This document shows, piece after piece, positions 1 to 6,026 of a stretch of 26,648 nt of DNA. Made by a program: the position numbers and the translations under genes. Source of the stretch: a virus; the IMG/VR virus record IMGVR_UViG_3300043449_002136, positions 1 through 26,648 of that record; one strand, written 5' to 3'. The notes below the pieces were generated by a model. The model saw only the letters and a list, made by a program, of their open reading frames with translations, made no database searches and was not told the origin of the DNA. Every line of letters begins with the position of its first letter. Within the stretch, counting starts at the first letter, position 1.

Positions 1-199
1 CAAAAGGAAAGTATTTGTGAGCAACAGTATTGCCATACGCATCAAATACTGTTCCACTTGCGGTAAGACGGCCATGAAATCCATCCCCCTTCCCATAAAA
101 AGAAGCTCTTGAGCAATTAGCTGCTTGTACACTATTAGGAAGCAGACTATAAAGACCAACGAGCGAAATTGTAGCAAGTTTTGAAATTTTAGATAGCAT
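1..199 (-). CDS. Secreted RlpA-like (double-psi beta-barrel) protein, N-terminal part
   Basis: The frame is open from an ATG at 199 to the window edge (66 codons), so the C-terminus is missing. Residues 1-27 form a signal peptide: basic start (MLSKISK), hydrophobic core (LATISLVGLYSLL) and an Ala-x-Ala-like end (SVQAA). It is followed by ASFYGKGDGFHGRLTASG and a VFDAYGNTVAHKYFPFG segment, which matches the opening of the RlpA family (A-S-x-Y-G...F-H-G-R-x-T-A-S-G...A-H...P-F-G). RlpA proteins of bacteria are periplasmic and act on peptidoglycan; some are lytic transglycosylases. A phage copy could help lysis or wall remodelling, which is inference. No clear lipobox is seen. The start has no Shine-Dalgarno sequence. 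Upstream lie a sigma70-type and a late promoter and a GC-rich leader. Confidence 0.72.
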   Translation of the reverse strand, partial: MLSKISKLATISLVGLYSLLPNSVQAANCSRASFYGKGDGFHGRLTASGTVFDAYGNTVAHKYFPF

Positions 200-314
200 T
201 TAATTGAATAGAACTCGTCATCCTGGCTTGGAAGCCGTGCCAAATCCCCGTTCTAAAGGGCAGCATTCCCCAGGCTCTAAATCACTAAAAACATAATGAA
301 AAAGTATTTAGTGA
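200..314 (-). ncRNA. Candidate structured 5' leader of the rlpA-like gene
   Basis: If transcription starts about 7 bases after the -10 box at 321-326, the RNA would begin near 314 with a perfect 9-bp stem (arms 307-315 and 281-289, ATCACTAAA and its complement). A markedly GC-rich stretch follows (about 221-275) with short self-complementary segments such as GGCTTCCAAGCC at 225-236 and a TGCC/GGCA pairing. The surroundings are AT-rich, so this stands out. I do not recognise a known riboswitch or RNA family, and a tRNA fold could not be completed. Confidence 0.35.
304..311 (-). promoter_or_regulatory. T4-type late promoter (CTAAATAC)
   Basis: CTAAATAC on the minus strand is the same octamer found in front of several late genes here. 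It would give a leader of about 98 bases to the rlpA-like gene. It sits within one arm of the 9-bp inverted repeat, so a late transcript would lack that arm's 5' end. Confidence 0.5.
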
Positions 315-320
315 TGAGTT

Positions 321-349
321 ATCTTAACATAGATAACTGATTCTGTCAA
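321..349 (-). promoter_or_regulatory. Sigma70-type promoter for the rlpA-like gene
   Basis: TTGACA at 344-349 and TAAGAT at 321-326 on the minus strand are separated by 17 bases. The -35 box contains the TGA stop codon of the preceding 67-aa gene. Confidence 0.7.
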
Positions 350-549
350 GAGATCATAACAACCTCAAGTTGTCCATTTGGATCATCAAAACCACCTTCA
401 ATGCTGTAATTGATCCATTCATTAAATTCTTCATTAAGAGCAATGGCATCTTCATGGCGATCCTCTCTGATTAGAACTTCAAAGCGATCAATACTCCACT
501 GAGTGGTTTCAATAATGAGTTTTTGAGATTTTTTGTTTTTGTTTTCCAT
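346..549 (-). CDS. Small acidic conserved-type protein, function unknown
   Basis: A 67-residue reading frame with ATG at 549 and TGA at 346. It is preceded by a textbook sigma70-type promoter 22 bases upstream, which is the main reason to believe it. The protein is acidic in its second half, predicted mostly helical, with no membrane segment or signal peptide and no motif I recognise. There is no strong Shine-Dalgarno sequence; a short GTTC/GAAC stem lies in the brief leader. Its promoter suggests early expression, and small early T4-like genes of this kind often act on host functions, but nothing here shows which. Confidence 0.65.
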   Translation of the reverse strand: MENKNKKSQKLIIETTQWSIDRFEVLIREDRHEDAIALNEEFNEWINYSIEGGFDDPNGQLEVVMIS

Positions 550-570
550 GGTTCTTGACTGAACTTTTTT

Positions 571-599
571 AGTATAGCACCCCCAATACCCTTTGTCAA
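571..599 (-). promoter_or_regulatory. Sigma70-type promoter for the 67-aa gene
   Basis: TTGACA at 594-599, a 17-base spacer, and TATACT at 571-576 on the minus strand. It is divergent from, and only 10 bases away from, the plus-strand late promoter at 610-618. Confidence 0.8.
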
Positions 600-609
600 G
601 GGGGGTTGG

Positions 610-618
610 GATAAATAC
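610..618 (+). promoter_or_regulatory. T4-type late promoter (GATAAATAC), plus strand
   Basis: ATAAATAC at 611-618 lies 18 bases before the ATG of the plus-strand GIY-YIG gene, the same spacing as the minus-strand late promoters. It is the only late promoter seen serving a plus-strand gene. Confidence 0.65.
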
Positions 619-635
619 ACAAAATGCGTTAAAAA

Positions 636-1103
636 ATGAACTGGAAATATAACCAACAAGATTTAATTGATGTCCCTAAAGATATGGAAGGGTTTGTTTA
701 CATTATTATAAATTTAACTAATAAGAAAAAGTATATTGGAAAGAAAAACTTTTGGGAAAGAAGGAAAGATCCAAAAACAGGAAGAAGAAAAAAGAAAGAA
801 AGTAACTGGAAGAAATATTTTGGATCTTGTCAAGAACTAAAAGATGATGTAAAAAAACTCGGTGAAGATAAATTTCACCGAGAGATTTTATATCTTTGTC
901 CTCATAAAAAATCAATGTCTTATTATGAAACTTACGAACAATTTAAAAGACAAGTAATTTTATCTGATGAGTATTACAATTATAACTTAGAAGGTAAGTT
1001 CTTCAAAAGTGAAAGAGAAAACATTTATAACATAGTGCAGATCAATGATGCATTTTTACTTCTTGAAGATAGTCCAATACCTCACCCAAATATTTTTGGA
1101 TGA
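636..1103 (+). CDS. Free-standing GIY-YIG endonuclease (Seg-like)
   Basis: 155 residues. The GIY-YIG core is clear: GFVYIIINLTNKKKYIG at residues 19-35, a lysine/arginine-rich stretch (41-55), SNWKKYFGS at 56-64, then FHREIL with Arg82 and YYETYEQF with a likely catalytic Glu98. Short proteins with this order are widespread in T4-like cyanophages and resemble the Seg homing nucleases of T4, which cut phage DNA and spread by repair. It is the only convincing plus-strand gene in the window and has its own late promoter and terminator, so it is an autonomous unit set between minus-strand genes. Its last 62 bases overlap a minus-strand 52-aa gene. Homing activity is inferred. Confidence 0.85.
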   Translation: MNWKYNQQDLIDVPKDMEGFVYIIINLTNKKKYIGKKNFWERRKDPKTGRRKKKESNWKKYFGSCQELKDDVKKLGEDKFHREILYLCPHKKSMSYYETYEQFKRQVILSDEYYNYNLEGKFFKSERENIYNIVQINDAFLLLEDSPIPHPNIFG

Positions 1104-1200
1104 GGTATTTTTCTTGTGGAGAATAACTCTCATGATCTATCCGTAGCTTCAGTTTATGCACTTTTGCAATTAAACTAAAGATATCAGTATTATGTATCAT
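1042..1200 (-). CDS. 52-aa conserved-type small protein
   Basis: A 52-codon frame begins with an ATG that overlaps the stop of the upstream gene (TGATG at 1198-1202) and ends TGA at 1042. The protein reads MIHNTDIFSLIAKVHKLKLR, then a charged helical part (SPQEKYLIQKYLGEVLDYLQ) and a His-His end. The LIAKVHKLKLRID and SPQEKYL...YLxxVLDYL pattern resembles small conserved proteins of cyanomyoviruses as I remember them. The composition is clearly coding-like, amphipathic and free of oddities. Translational coupling to the upstream late gene is likely. The 3' end runs antisense through the plus-strand nuclease gene. Function unknown. Confidence 0.6.
   Translation of the reverse strand: MIHNTDIFSLIAKVHKLKLRIDHESYSPQEKYLIQKYLGEVLDYLQEVKMHH
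1080..1112 (+). terminator. Rho-independent terminator of the GIY-YIG gene
   Basis: Arms 1080-1090 and 1095-1105 pair over 11 positions with one C-A mismatch around a TATT loop, followed by TATTTTTC. The stem overlaps the last codons and stop of the gene, and it lies antisense inside the 52-aa gene. Confidence 0.75.
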
Positions 1201-2081
1201 CAGACGTTTATAGTTGACATCACAGGAGGTCTTGGCCTAGAAGTTCTTGGTTGAGCTTGTTGAGTAGCCACTCTGGCTGCTCTGGCTCTTTGTTGAAAAC
1301 TTCTGTAGGTTTGAGTTGAGGTTGGTCTTTGATCAAACCGTGCTCTTGTTGCAGAAGAGAATCCGGGCCTGGGTTGGGAGGGTGTTGGCCGAGCGGCGGA
1401 GGTTTGTGATCTTGCTGAGCCCGTAGTTACACGAGATGCGCCAGATTGGCTTGAAGTACCAGAGCCTGTGGTCATACGAGATGAACCAGTCTGTCTGGTT
1501 AGTTGCTGACCACCAGTCGGAGTTTGTCCAGAACCCATTGTTACTCTTTCAGCACCTCTGGGTTGAGTTGGTTGCCGTCTGGCAATAACATCAGCTTCAC
1601 CAGCCATTCGGCCAGAAGCAAAGCGGTCCCGCACACCGGGCCTTCTTTGTTGGGGCTCTGGAGTAGAATCATATTCGTCATCATCTGAACCAGTATACCT
1701 GGAACCACGACCACTTGCATAACCACTCCCGTAGGCTCTTCCAGCGGAACCAGCTATACGGTCAGAGAGACCTTTTACATAACCAGCAGCCCTAAAAGGA
1801 GCCTTAGCCACACCTTTAATTACATCCTTTATTCCTTCTAATACAACTGTATGATTTTCATTCAGTTGATTTGATTCATAAAGATAATGTTGTACACCTT
1901 CAATTTCCTCAAGCATTACATTCTTAATTTGTCTTAGAGAATAACTTTTCTCTAAGTTTTCAAGAATAAATGACTCAATAGATTCTTGTACCTTATGTTG
2001 TTTAAAGGTTGTTCGGTTTTCGTTTAAAATTTCTTCTAATAATTGAAGAAAGTCCTCAGATAAATTTCTATGTTTTGTCAT
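1200..2081 (-). CDS. Late basic Ser/Thr/Arg/Gln-rich protein, probable virion component
   Basis: 293 residues from ATG 2081 (an in-frame GTG lies six bases upstream). The start is two bases after the TGA of the upstream gene, so the pair is coupled. Residues 1 to about 80 are helical and acidic (EDFLQLLEEILNENR, ESIESFILENLEKSY, VMLEEIEGVQHYLYESNQL). From about residue 95 it is low-complexity, Gly/Ser/Arg/Thr/Gln/Pro-rich and strongly basic, with imperfect repeats of the type R(M/V)TTGSG/RVTTGSA. No enzyme motif is visible. The acidic helical head plus basic disordered tail, and late-promoter control, match the other putative structural genes here (2084-3208, 11701-13140, 14387-14986). A role in the capsid or with packaged DNA is inferred from this pattern only. 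Confidence 0.7.
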   Translation of the reverse strand: MTKHRNLSEDFLQLLEEILNENRTTFKQHKVQESIESFILENLEKSYSLRQIKNVMLEEIEGVQHYLYESNQLNENHTVVLEGIKDVIKGVAKAPFRAAGYVKGLSDRIAGSAGRAYGSGYASGRGSRYTGSDDDEYDSTPEPQQRRPGVRDRFASGRMAGEADVIARRQPTQPRGAERVTMGSGQTPTGGQQLTRQTGSSRMTTGSGTSSQSGASRVTTGSARSQTSAARPTPSQPRPGFSSATRARFDQRPTSTQTYRSFQQRARAARVATQQAQPRTSRPRPPVMSTINV

Positions 2082-2083
2082 TA

Positions 2084-3208
2084 TCACTCAGCGAGATACT
2101 CTTGGGTGATGTCAAATAGAGTGTTTTCACTTAGATTTTCAATAATGTAAAGAGCGCCGTCTACATCATTTGCATAACCTTCGGCGATTAGATCCTCAAG
2201 GATTGTGTCAAGAAGGTATTCATAAGAAGCGTTGATTTGCTTGGGAGCCTTTCTTGCAGAACGCTTAACACCAGAAGCTGCTCTCATTGCGGTTTGTTGC
2301 TTACCCTTTGCGGTTTGAGGCTTACTGACACCACCAGGACCAGCAAAGCTAACACCAGAAGGTCCAGAACCAGCCATAGCAGCTCTTAATCTTTCAGCAG
2401 CAGCGGCTTTACGGGCTGAAGTGGTAGTACGAGCCGGGGTAGTCTCGCGGGCTGGGGGAAGAGCCGGAGGAGTTCTTCTTGCTTCTGGTTTTGCTTTAGG
2501 AGCAGCGGGAGCCCGTAGTTGTGCTGCTACCTCACGACCATAAGCCTCACGCTCTCCTGCGGCAGCTGCCTTATTCACTCTTGACACATTTCTACGAAAA
2601 TCGGATTGAAGATTACGTTGGCGCTCACCAGCACCGCTTAGTTCGTATTTTGCGGCAGAAGCAGCCCGACCAACGCGACCAACCAAATTAGCACCAGCTC
2701 TTAGTAGACCACCAAGTTTTGCCTGACCTTCTTTACGAGCCTGATTCATAGTAGAGGCTACAGGTGATAGAGCCTTTTTAGCCATTCCAAAGCCAGCCTT
2801 GGCGCCATCCCAAGCGGCCTTTACGGTTTTGATGGCACCCTGTACTCTTGCTGCTCTCCGAGCGGTTCTTTGATTGGCTTCTTTAGCTGCAGTAGTTGCC
2901 TTAGTATCAGCTGCTTGCTTTTCCTTAAACTTTTGTCTTTGTGCCAGTTGAGCCGGAGTCATCCGGGCTTCACTAATAACTTGATAAGACTCAGTAATTA
3001 CTTCAGGTGAAGCGCACTGATAAACAGTATCAAAAGCTTCCTGTAGTGAGCAACCATAATCTTGAAATTCCCAGATAAGAGATTCAATTACAGCCTGAAT
3101 ATCTTCATCAAGCATATAATCAACGAATCTAAGGTTATCATTAAAGTCTTCTGTTAGACTTTGTTTATAAACAGATTGATAAGCCTCGGTTAGAAAATAA
3201 GCAGCCAT
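2084..3208 (-). CDS. Late Ala/Arg-rich protein with acidic helical ends, probable virion component
   Basis: The frame opens upstream of 3208, but the likely start is the ATG at 3208 (MAAYFLTEAYQ), because a late promoter at 3236-3243 puts the RNA start near 3229. This gives 374 residues. Residues 1-75 form an acidic helical region (DNLRFVDYMLDEDIQAVIES). The middle is Ala/Arg/Lys-rich and low complexity (RRAARVQGAIKTVKAAWDGA; Pro/Arg/Thr repeats). The last 45 residues form a second acidic module containing DLIAEGYANDVDGALYIIE. That module recurs at the N-terminus of the protein at 14387-14986 (EEYLISEGYADNYKSAQKIV), so the two are modular relatives. Such modules are common in cyanophage structural proteins. 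No Shine-Dalgarno sequence is apparent. Confidence 0.75.
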   Translation of the reverse strand: MAAYFLTEAYQSVYKQSLTEDFNDNLRFVDYMLDEDIQAVIESLIWEFQDYGCSLQEAFDTVYQCASPEVITESYQVISEARMTPAQLAQRQKFKEKQAADTKATTAAKEANQRTARRAARVQGAIKTVKAAWDGAKAGFGMAKKALSPVASTMNQARKEGQAKLGGLLRAGANLVGRVGRAASAAKYELSGAGERQRNLQSDFRRNVSRVNKAAAAGEREAYGREVAAQLRAPAAPKAKPEARRTPPALPPARETTPARTTTSARKAAAAERLRAAMAGSGPSGVSFAGPGGVSKPQTAKGKQQTAMRAASGVKRSARKAPKQINASYEYLLDTILEDLIAEGYANDVDGALYIIENLSENTLFDITQEYLAE

Positions 3209-3235
3209 TGTTATATTGTTGTGTTTATTATACAA

Positions 3236-3243
3236 GTATTTAG
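3236..3243 (-). promoter_or_regulatory. T4-type late promoter (CTAAATAC)
   Basis: CTAAATAC on the minus strand directly follows the nrdB terminator and lies 28 bases before the ATG at 3208. Confidence 0.7.
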
Positions 3244-3264
3244 CAAAAAACCCCTTTCGGGGTT
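3244..3264 (-). terminator. Rho-independent terminator after nrdB
   Basis: AACCCC (3259-3264) GAAA GGGGTT (3249-3254) followed by a T run on the minus strand, 9 bases past the nrdB stop. A GAAA tetraloop caps a GC-rich stem, the classical form. It closes the gp61-nrdA-nrdB transcript just before the next late promoter. Confidence 0.88.
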
Positions 3265-3272
3265 GAGGAAAC

Positions 3273-4427
3273 TTATAGTTTGAACCCAGAAAAAGCATCT
3301 GGTTTCATGTCTTGATTAATTCCACCAACAACATAACCTGTAAGATTTTCTTCTTGGGGGGGAACTTGTTCATTTTTTGAATTGAGCCATTTACTCATCC
3401 AAGGCAATGGGTCAGCAGATAGGGGAATATCATAGGCAGGTTTGAGGCCGATAGCCTTCATTCTTCGGTTGGCATTCCATTCAATATAATTATAAAGAAG
3501 TTTTTCATTAAGTCCAATCATAGAACCATCTTTAAACAAATACTGAGCCCAGGCTTTCTCTTCATTTACAGCCCTATCAAACATAGCATAAGACCAATCC
3601 TCTTCCTCTTGCGCGATCTTCGCCATATCAGGATCGTCACCCTTTTTCCATTTTGTGAGAATGTTCTGAGTAAGAACTAAGTGAAGAGCCTCATCAATTG
3701 CAATTTTTTTAATGATTTTAGCCGAGCCTTCCATCAGCTGCAATTCACCAAAGGCAAAACTACAGGCAAAACTAACATAAAAACGAATACCTTCTAAGAT
3801 ATTAACGTTCATAATTGCGCGATATAGCTTACGCTTTACTTCATACAATTCAGACTGCCCAAGTGTAACCCCCTCGTTATTGAACTTCCAAAGTTCAGAA
3901 GAACCATAATTCTGTGCTGAATTAATAAAATCATTATAAGATTCAGTTACACTTGATGCTCGCTCAAGAATTCTTTCATCTTCAATAATAGTATCAAATA
4001 CCTCAGTTGGGTCGGTATAGACATTTTTAATGATGTAGGTATAGGAATAACTATGAACCATTTCCATAAATTCCCAAGCAATAATAGCAGATTCCAATTC
4101 CGGTAAAGAGCAATATGGTAAAAATTGACCCGGCCCCCTACCCTGCACAGAATCTAACATAATCTGATACTTCAAATTAGAAGTAAAAATGTGTTTTTGC
4201 TCGGGGCGTAGCTTCATGTAATCAGCTCTGTCTCTTTGCAAAGGAAACTCTTCTGGTCTCCAAAAAGCCCCCAATTGCTCCTGCGTTAGCTTATAAAAAA
4301 CTGGATATTTATTGATATCATATCGCTGAACTCCAAGTGGAGACCCAAAGAACATAGGCTGTTTCGTGTACTCTACTTTATTTGAATTAAAAACAGTCAT
4401 TCCCTTAATCTCAGATTGTGCAACCAT
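3273..4427 (-). CDS. nrdB: Class Ia ribonucleotide reductase small subunit
   Basis: 384 residues, close to the 375 of E. coli NrdB. It carries the di-iron/tyrosyl-radical cofactor that generates the radical used by NrdA to reduce ribonucleotides. The radical-site motif E122-x-x-H125-x-x-x-Y129 (MEMVHSYSYTYII) matches E115/H118/Y122 of E. coli. FTSNLKYQIMLDSVQGR (81-97) and a second helix with AIDEALHLVL (ExxH) supply the other signatures. The C-terminal tail (DAFSGFKL) is the expected NrdA-docking peptide. The ATG overlaps the last 17 bases of the nrdA C-terminal gene, so translation is probably coupled. It is the last gene of the operon starting at 9251. No intein is present. Confidence 0.97.
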   Translation of the reverse strand: MVAQSEIKGMTVFNSNKVEYTKQPMFFGSPLGVQRYDINKYPVFYKLTQEQLGAFWRPEEFPLQRDRADYMKLRPEQKHIFTSNLKYQIMLDSVQGRGPGQFLPYCSLPELESAIIAWEFMEMVHSYSYTYIIKNVYTDPTEVFDTIIEDERILERASSVTESYNDFINSAQNYGSSELWKFNNEGVTLGQSELYEVKRKLYRAIMNVNILEGIRFYVSFACSFAFGELQLMEGSAKIIKKIAIDEALHLVLTQNILTKWKKGDDPDMAKIAQEEEDWSYAMFDRAVNEEKAWAQYLFKDGSMIGLNEKLLYNYIEWNANRRMKAIGLKPAYDIPLSADPLPWMSKWLNSKNEQVPPQEENLTGYVVGGINQDMKPDAFSGFKL

Positions 4428-4929
4428 CGCAGCTTGATTCCTCCGTCTCTTCTAATAGTTCGTTAATAAGATCGTCAACTTCTTTTCCATCTTTTGCGCC
4501 ATCGTATGTATTTAAATAATACGCAGTTTTGTGGCCCATTTTATAAGAATATAACCAATCGTTTACAATCTCAGACATAGGAACCAGCTTATCTGGATAA
4601 TGCTCTGGATTGTAGTTCCAATTCACACTAATTGCCTGATCTGTAAACTTTTGTAGAACAGATACTACATTCAAATACCCCCTATTTGACTTCATATCCC
4701 ACACTGTTGTATAGTTATTCTTTAAAGTTGCATATTGAGGAACAATTTGCTTTAGCCGACGCTTAACTGACAATAGTTCACGAGGTGGTTCAATGCCATT
4801 TGTAGCATTAGAGGTTAGTGAACTATTATGTGAGACAAGACCCTCACAGTTATAATGATGGACATCGGGAACTTCAATATCATATGTGGGTAGATTTTCT
4901 TTTGTATGAGAGATTTTAGTAACTTTCAT
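4411..4929 (-). CDS. nrdA: NrdA C-terminal half: C-intein (35 aa) plus C-extein
   Basis: 172 residues. Residues 1-35 are the C-terminal part of a split intein: TYDIEVPDVHHYN (block F) and GLVSHN (block G), with the penultimate His and terminal Asn needed for Asn cyclisation, then Ser as +1 nucleophile. Residues 36-172 (SSLTSNATNGIEPPRE..., ending SSCDGCTI) are the C-terminal part of class Ia NrdA, with the conserved SNATNGIEPPR segment and the terminal Cys pair that relays electrons to the active site. The protein alone cannot be an enzyme and must be joined to the product of 6027-8228. Its ATG lies inside the last codons of the HNH gene (14-base overlap), so it is probably coupled to that gene's translation. 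Confidence 0.93.
   Translation of the reverse strand: MKVTKISHTKENLPTYDIEVPDVHHYNCEGLVSHNSSLTSNATNGIEPPRELLSVKRRLKQIVPQYATLKNNYTTVWDMKSNRGYLNVVSVLQKFTDQAISVNWNYNPEHYPDKLVPMSEIVNDWLYSYKMGHKTAYYLNTYDGAKDGKEVDDLINELLEETEESSCDGCTI
4825..4929 (-). other. C-intein of the split NrdA intein
   Basis: 35 codons with blocks F and G, ending His-Asn before Ser+1. The length equals that of C-inteins of conventionally split inteins (about 35 residues). Confidence 0.9.
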
Positions 4930-5980
4930 TTTTAATAAACTCGTAATAATTTTTTAGTAATGTTTCCTTGGGTATGGAGCAATTTGCTCTTTTGGTGCTA
5001 TTCTCTAGTTTAGGAAGAATCTCAAGATTCACAACAGAACCAATAATTTTTGGATCTATCTCATCAACAAATCCCATTTTAATGGAATATTTGTGATCCA
5101 AATGATATTCTTTTGATCTGAGTGTTATGTTTTCTATCAACTCACCATAAAAAAATACACTTTCTCGCGTATATCTATTTACAAGAGATTTATATTTATT
5201 AAAATCATCAATGATAGAATCCTCCACCCATAGACCAAGTTCTACCATTTGGTCTCTATATTTTTTAGCATTTTTATCATAAATTTCTTTCCAAGTGTCT
5301 GGGTATTTTTCTTGAAGAAACTTTCTATTCCTCCCGTGTTGAGATTTTTTAATGGAAATAGCATCAAGAATCACCTCTGCTTGTTCTTTGGAATAACCAC
5401 GCTTTAGATAATACTCTTCAAACACACCAGCGTTAGATTTTTGATATGCACTCACCTGCTGAATTGCTTCAGTTTGGGTATTACCCCTTTTAATCCAATA
5501 CTCAACTCTTCGTTTACTTCTTTCACGAAACTCCTTTTCTTTTTGGGATTCCCAATCATTTCCATATTTTTCTTTAAACCACTCATCAGAAGATGAGTAT
5601 AAGCTCGTTTCTTGAAACTTTTGAAACATTTCTAAACCCTTTTTTTCGCCATGTCTTTGGATAAACTTTTCTTTAGATGTAGCTTTATCTGATTTAAATT
5701 GAGTTACTTTTTGTATAGCCTCTTCTTCTGTTATGTTTAGTTTCAATTTCCAATACTCAGGTAAATAAGCAACTCCTTTTTTATTTTTATTGTTTTTCAT
5801 AAAAATAAAAAAGTTGGCTATGACATTTAAATCAAATTTTTGTGGGTCTAATTCATCTAAAAGTTTCAGAAATGCTCTTGGGTCTAATGGATACAAATCA
5901 TTTAAAAACTTTATTTCTTTAGATGGCTCAGAAAGATTAAACTTTGTTCTTAGTATTTTACTGATTTTACTTCCCCGCAT
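4916..5980 (-). CDS. Homing-endonuclease-like HNH protein between the nrdA halves
   Basis: 354 residues. At the C-terminus YHLDHKYSI (His293, Asp295, His296), then VVNLEILP (Asn318) and LENSTKRANCSI (Asn327, Lys330) form an HNH nuclease motif. The rest is mostly helical and holds at least three copies of an EYW-x4-G-x4-EA-x-x-x-V repeat (about residues 75-92, 160-177, 189-206), alternating with W/F-x-x-x-YG-type segments. These are probably DNA-recognition modules. The same repeats occur in the GIY-YIG-like gene between the uvsX halves. Position between two halves of an intein-split gene, within the same transcript, matches the 'fractured gene' arrangement described in phage metagenomes. Its start codon is buried in an 18-bp inverted repeat. 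Target cleavage at intein-free nrdA is inferred. Confidence 0.85.
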   Translation of the reverse strand: MRGSKISKILRTKFNLSEPSKEIKFLNDLYPLDPRAFLKLLDELDPQKFDLNVIANFFIFMKNNKNKKGVAYLPEYWKLKLNITEEEAIQKVTQFKSDKATSKEKFIQRHGEKKGLEMFQKFQETSLYSSSDEWFKEKYGNDWESQKEKEFRERSKRRVEYWIKRGNTQTEAIQQVSAYQKSNAGVFEEYYLKRGYSKEQAEVILDAISIKKSQHGRNRKFLQEKYPDTWKEIYDKNAKKYRDQMVELGLWVEDSIIDDFNKYKSLVNRYTRESVFFYGELIENITLRSKEYHLDHKYSIKMGFVDEIDPKIIGSVVNLEILPKLENSTKRANCSIPKETLLKNYYEFIKNESY

Positions 5981-6023
5981 TTATGCCTCTTATAACTCTT
6001 ATTACTTATAAGAGGCATAAATG
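5978..6023 (-). promoter_or_regulatory. Inverted repeat sequestering the HNH gene start
   Basis: 5978-5995 and 6006-6023 are perfect 18-bp inverted repeats with a 10-base loop. In minus-strand RNA the 3' arm holds the AGAGG ribosome site, a 5-base spacer and the ATG (5978-5980). A transcript reading through from nrdA would fold this into a long stem and block initiation. The repeat starts 3 bases after the nrdA N-half stop, so it fills the whole junction. Confidence 0.85.
6003..6010 (-). promoter_or_regulatory. Late-promoter-like TATAAGTA inside the inverted repeat
   Basis: TATAAGTA differs from TATAAATA by one base and spans the 5' arm and loop. Initiation 5-7 bases downstream (about 5996-5998) would yield RNA lacking the 5' arm, freeing the ribosome site and ATG of the HNH gene. 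Confidence 0.55.
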
Positions 6024-6026
6024 TAA

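Noticed and set aside
203-278. tRNA-like segment on the minus strand (CTTCCAAG loop, GTTCTATTC)
   Set aside because: The anticodon stem is one base short with a 7-base loop, the T arm does not pair, and no acceptor stem can be made.
3209-3298. N-terminal extension of the 2084-3208 protein up to 3298
   Set aside because: It would cross the terminator hairpin and the late promoter, and it runs into nrdB; the start at 3208 fits the late-transcript layout.
5790-6011. Plus-strand 73-codon frame over the HNH gene start
   Set aside because: Antisense shadow; it covers the inverted repeat and has no ribosome site.
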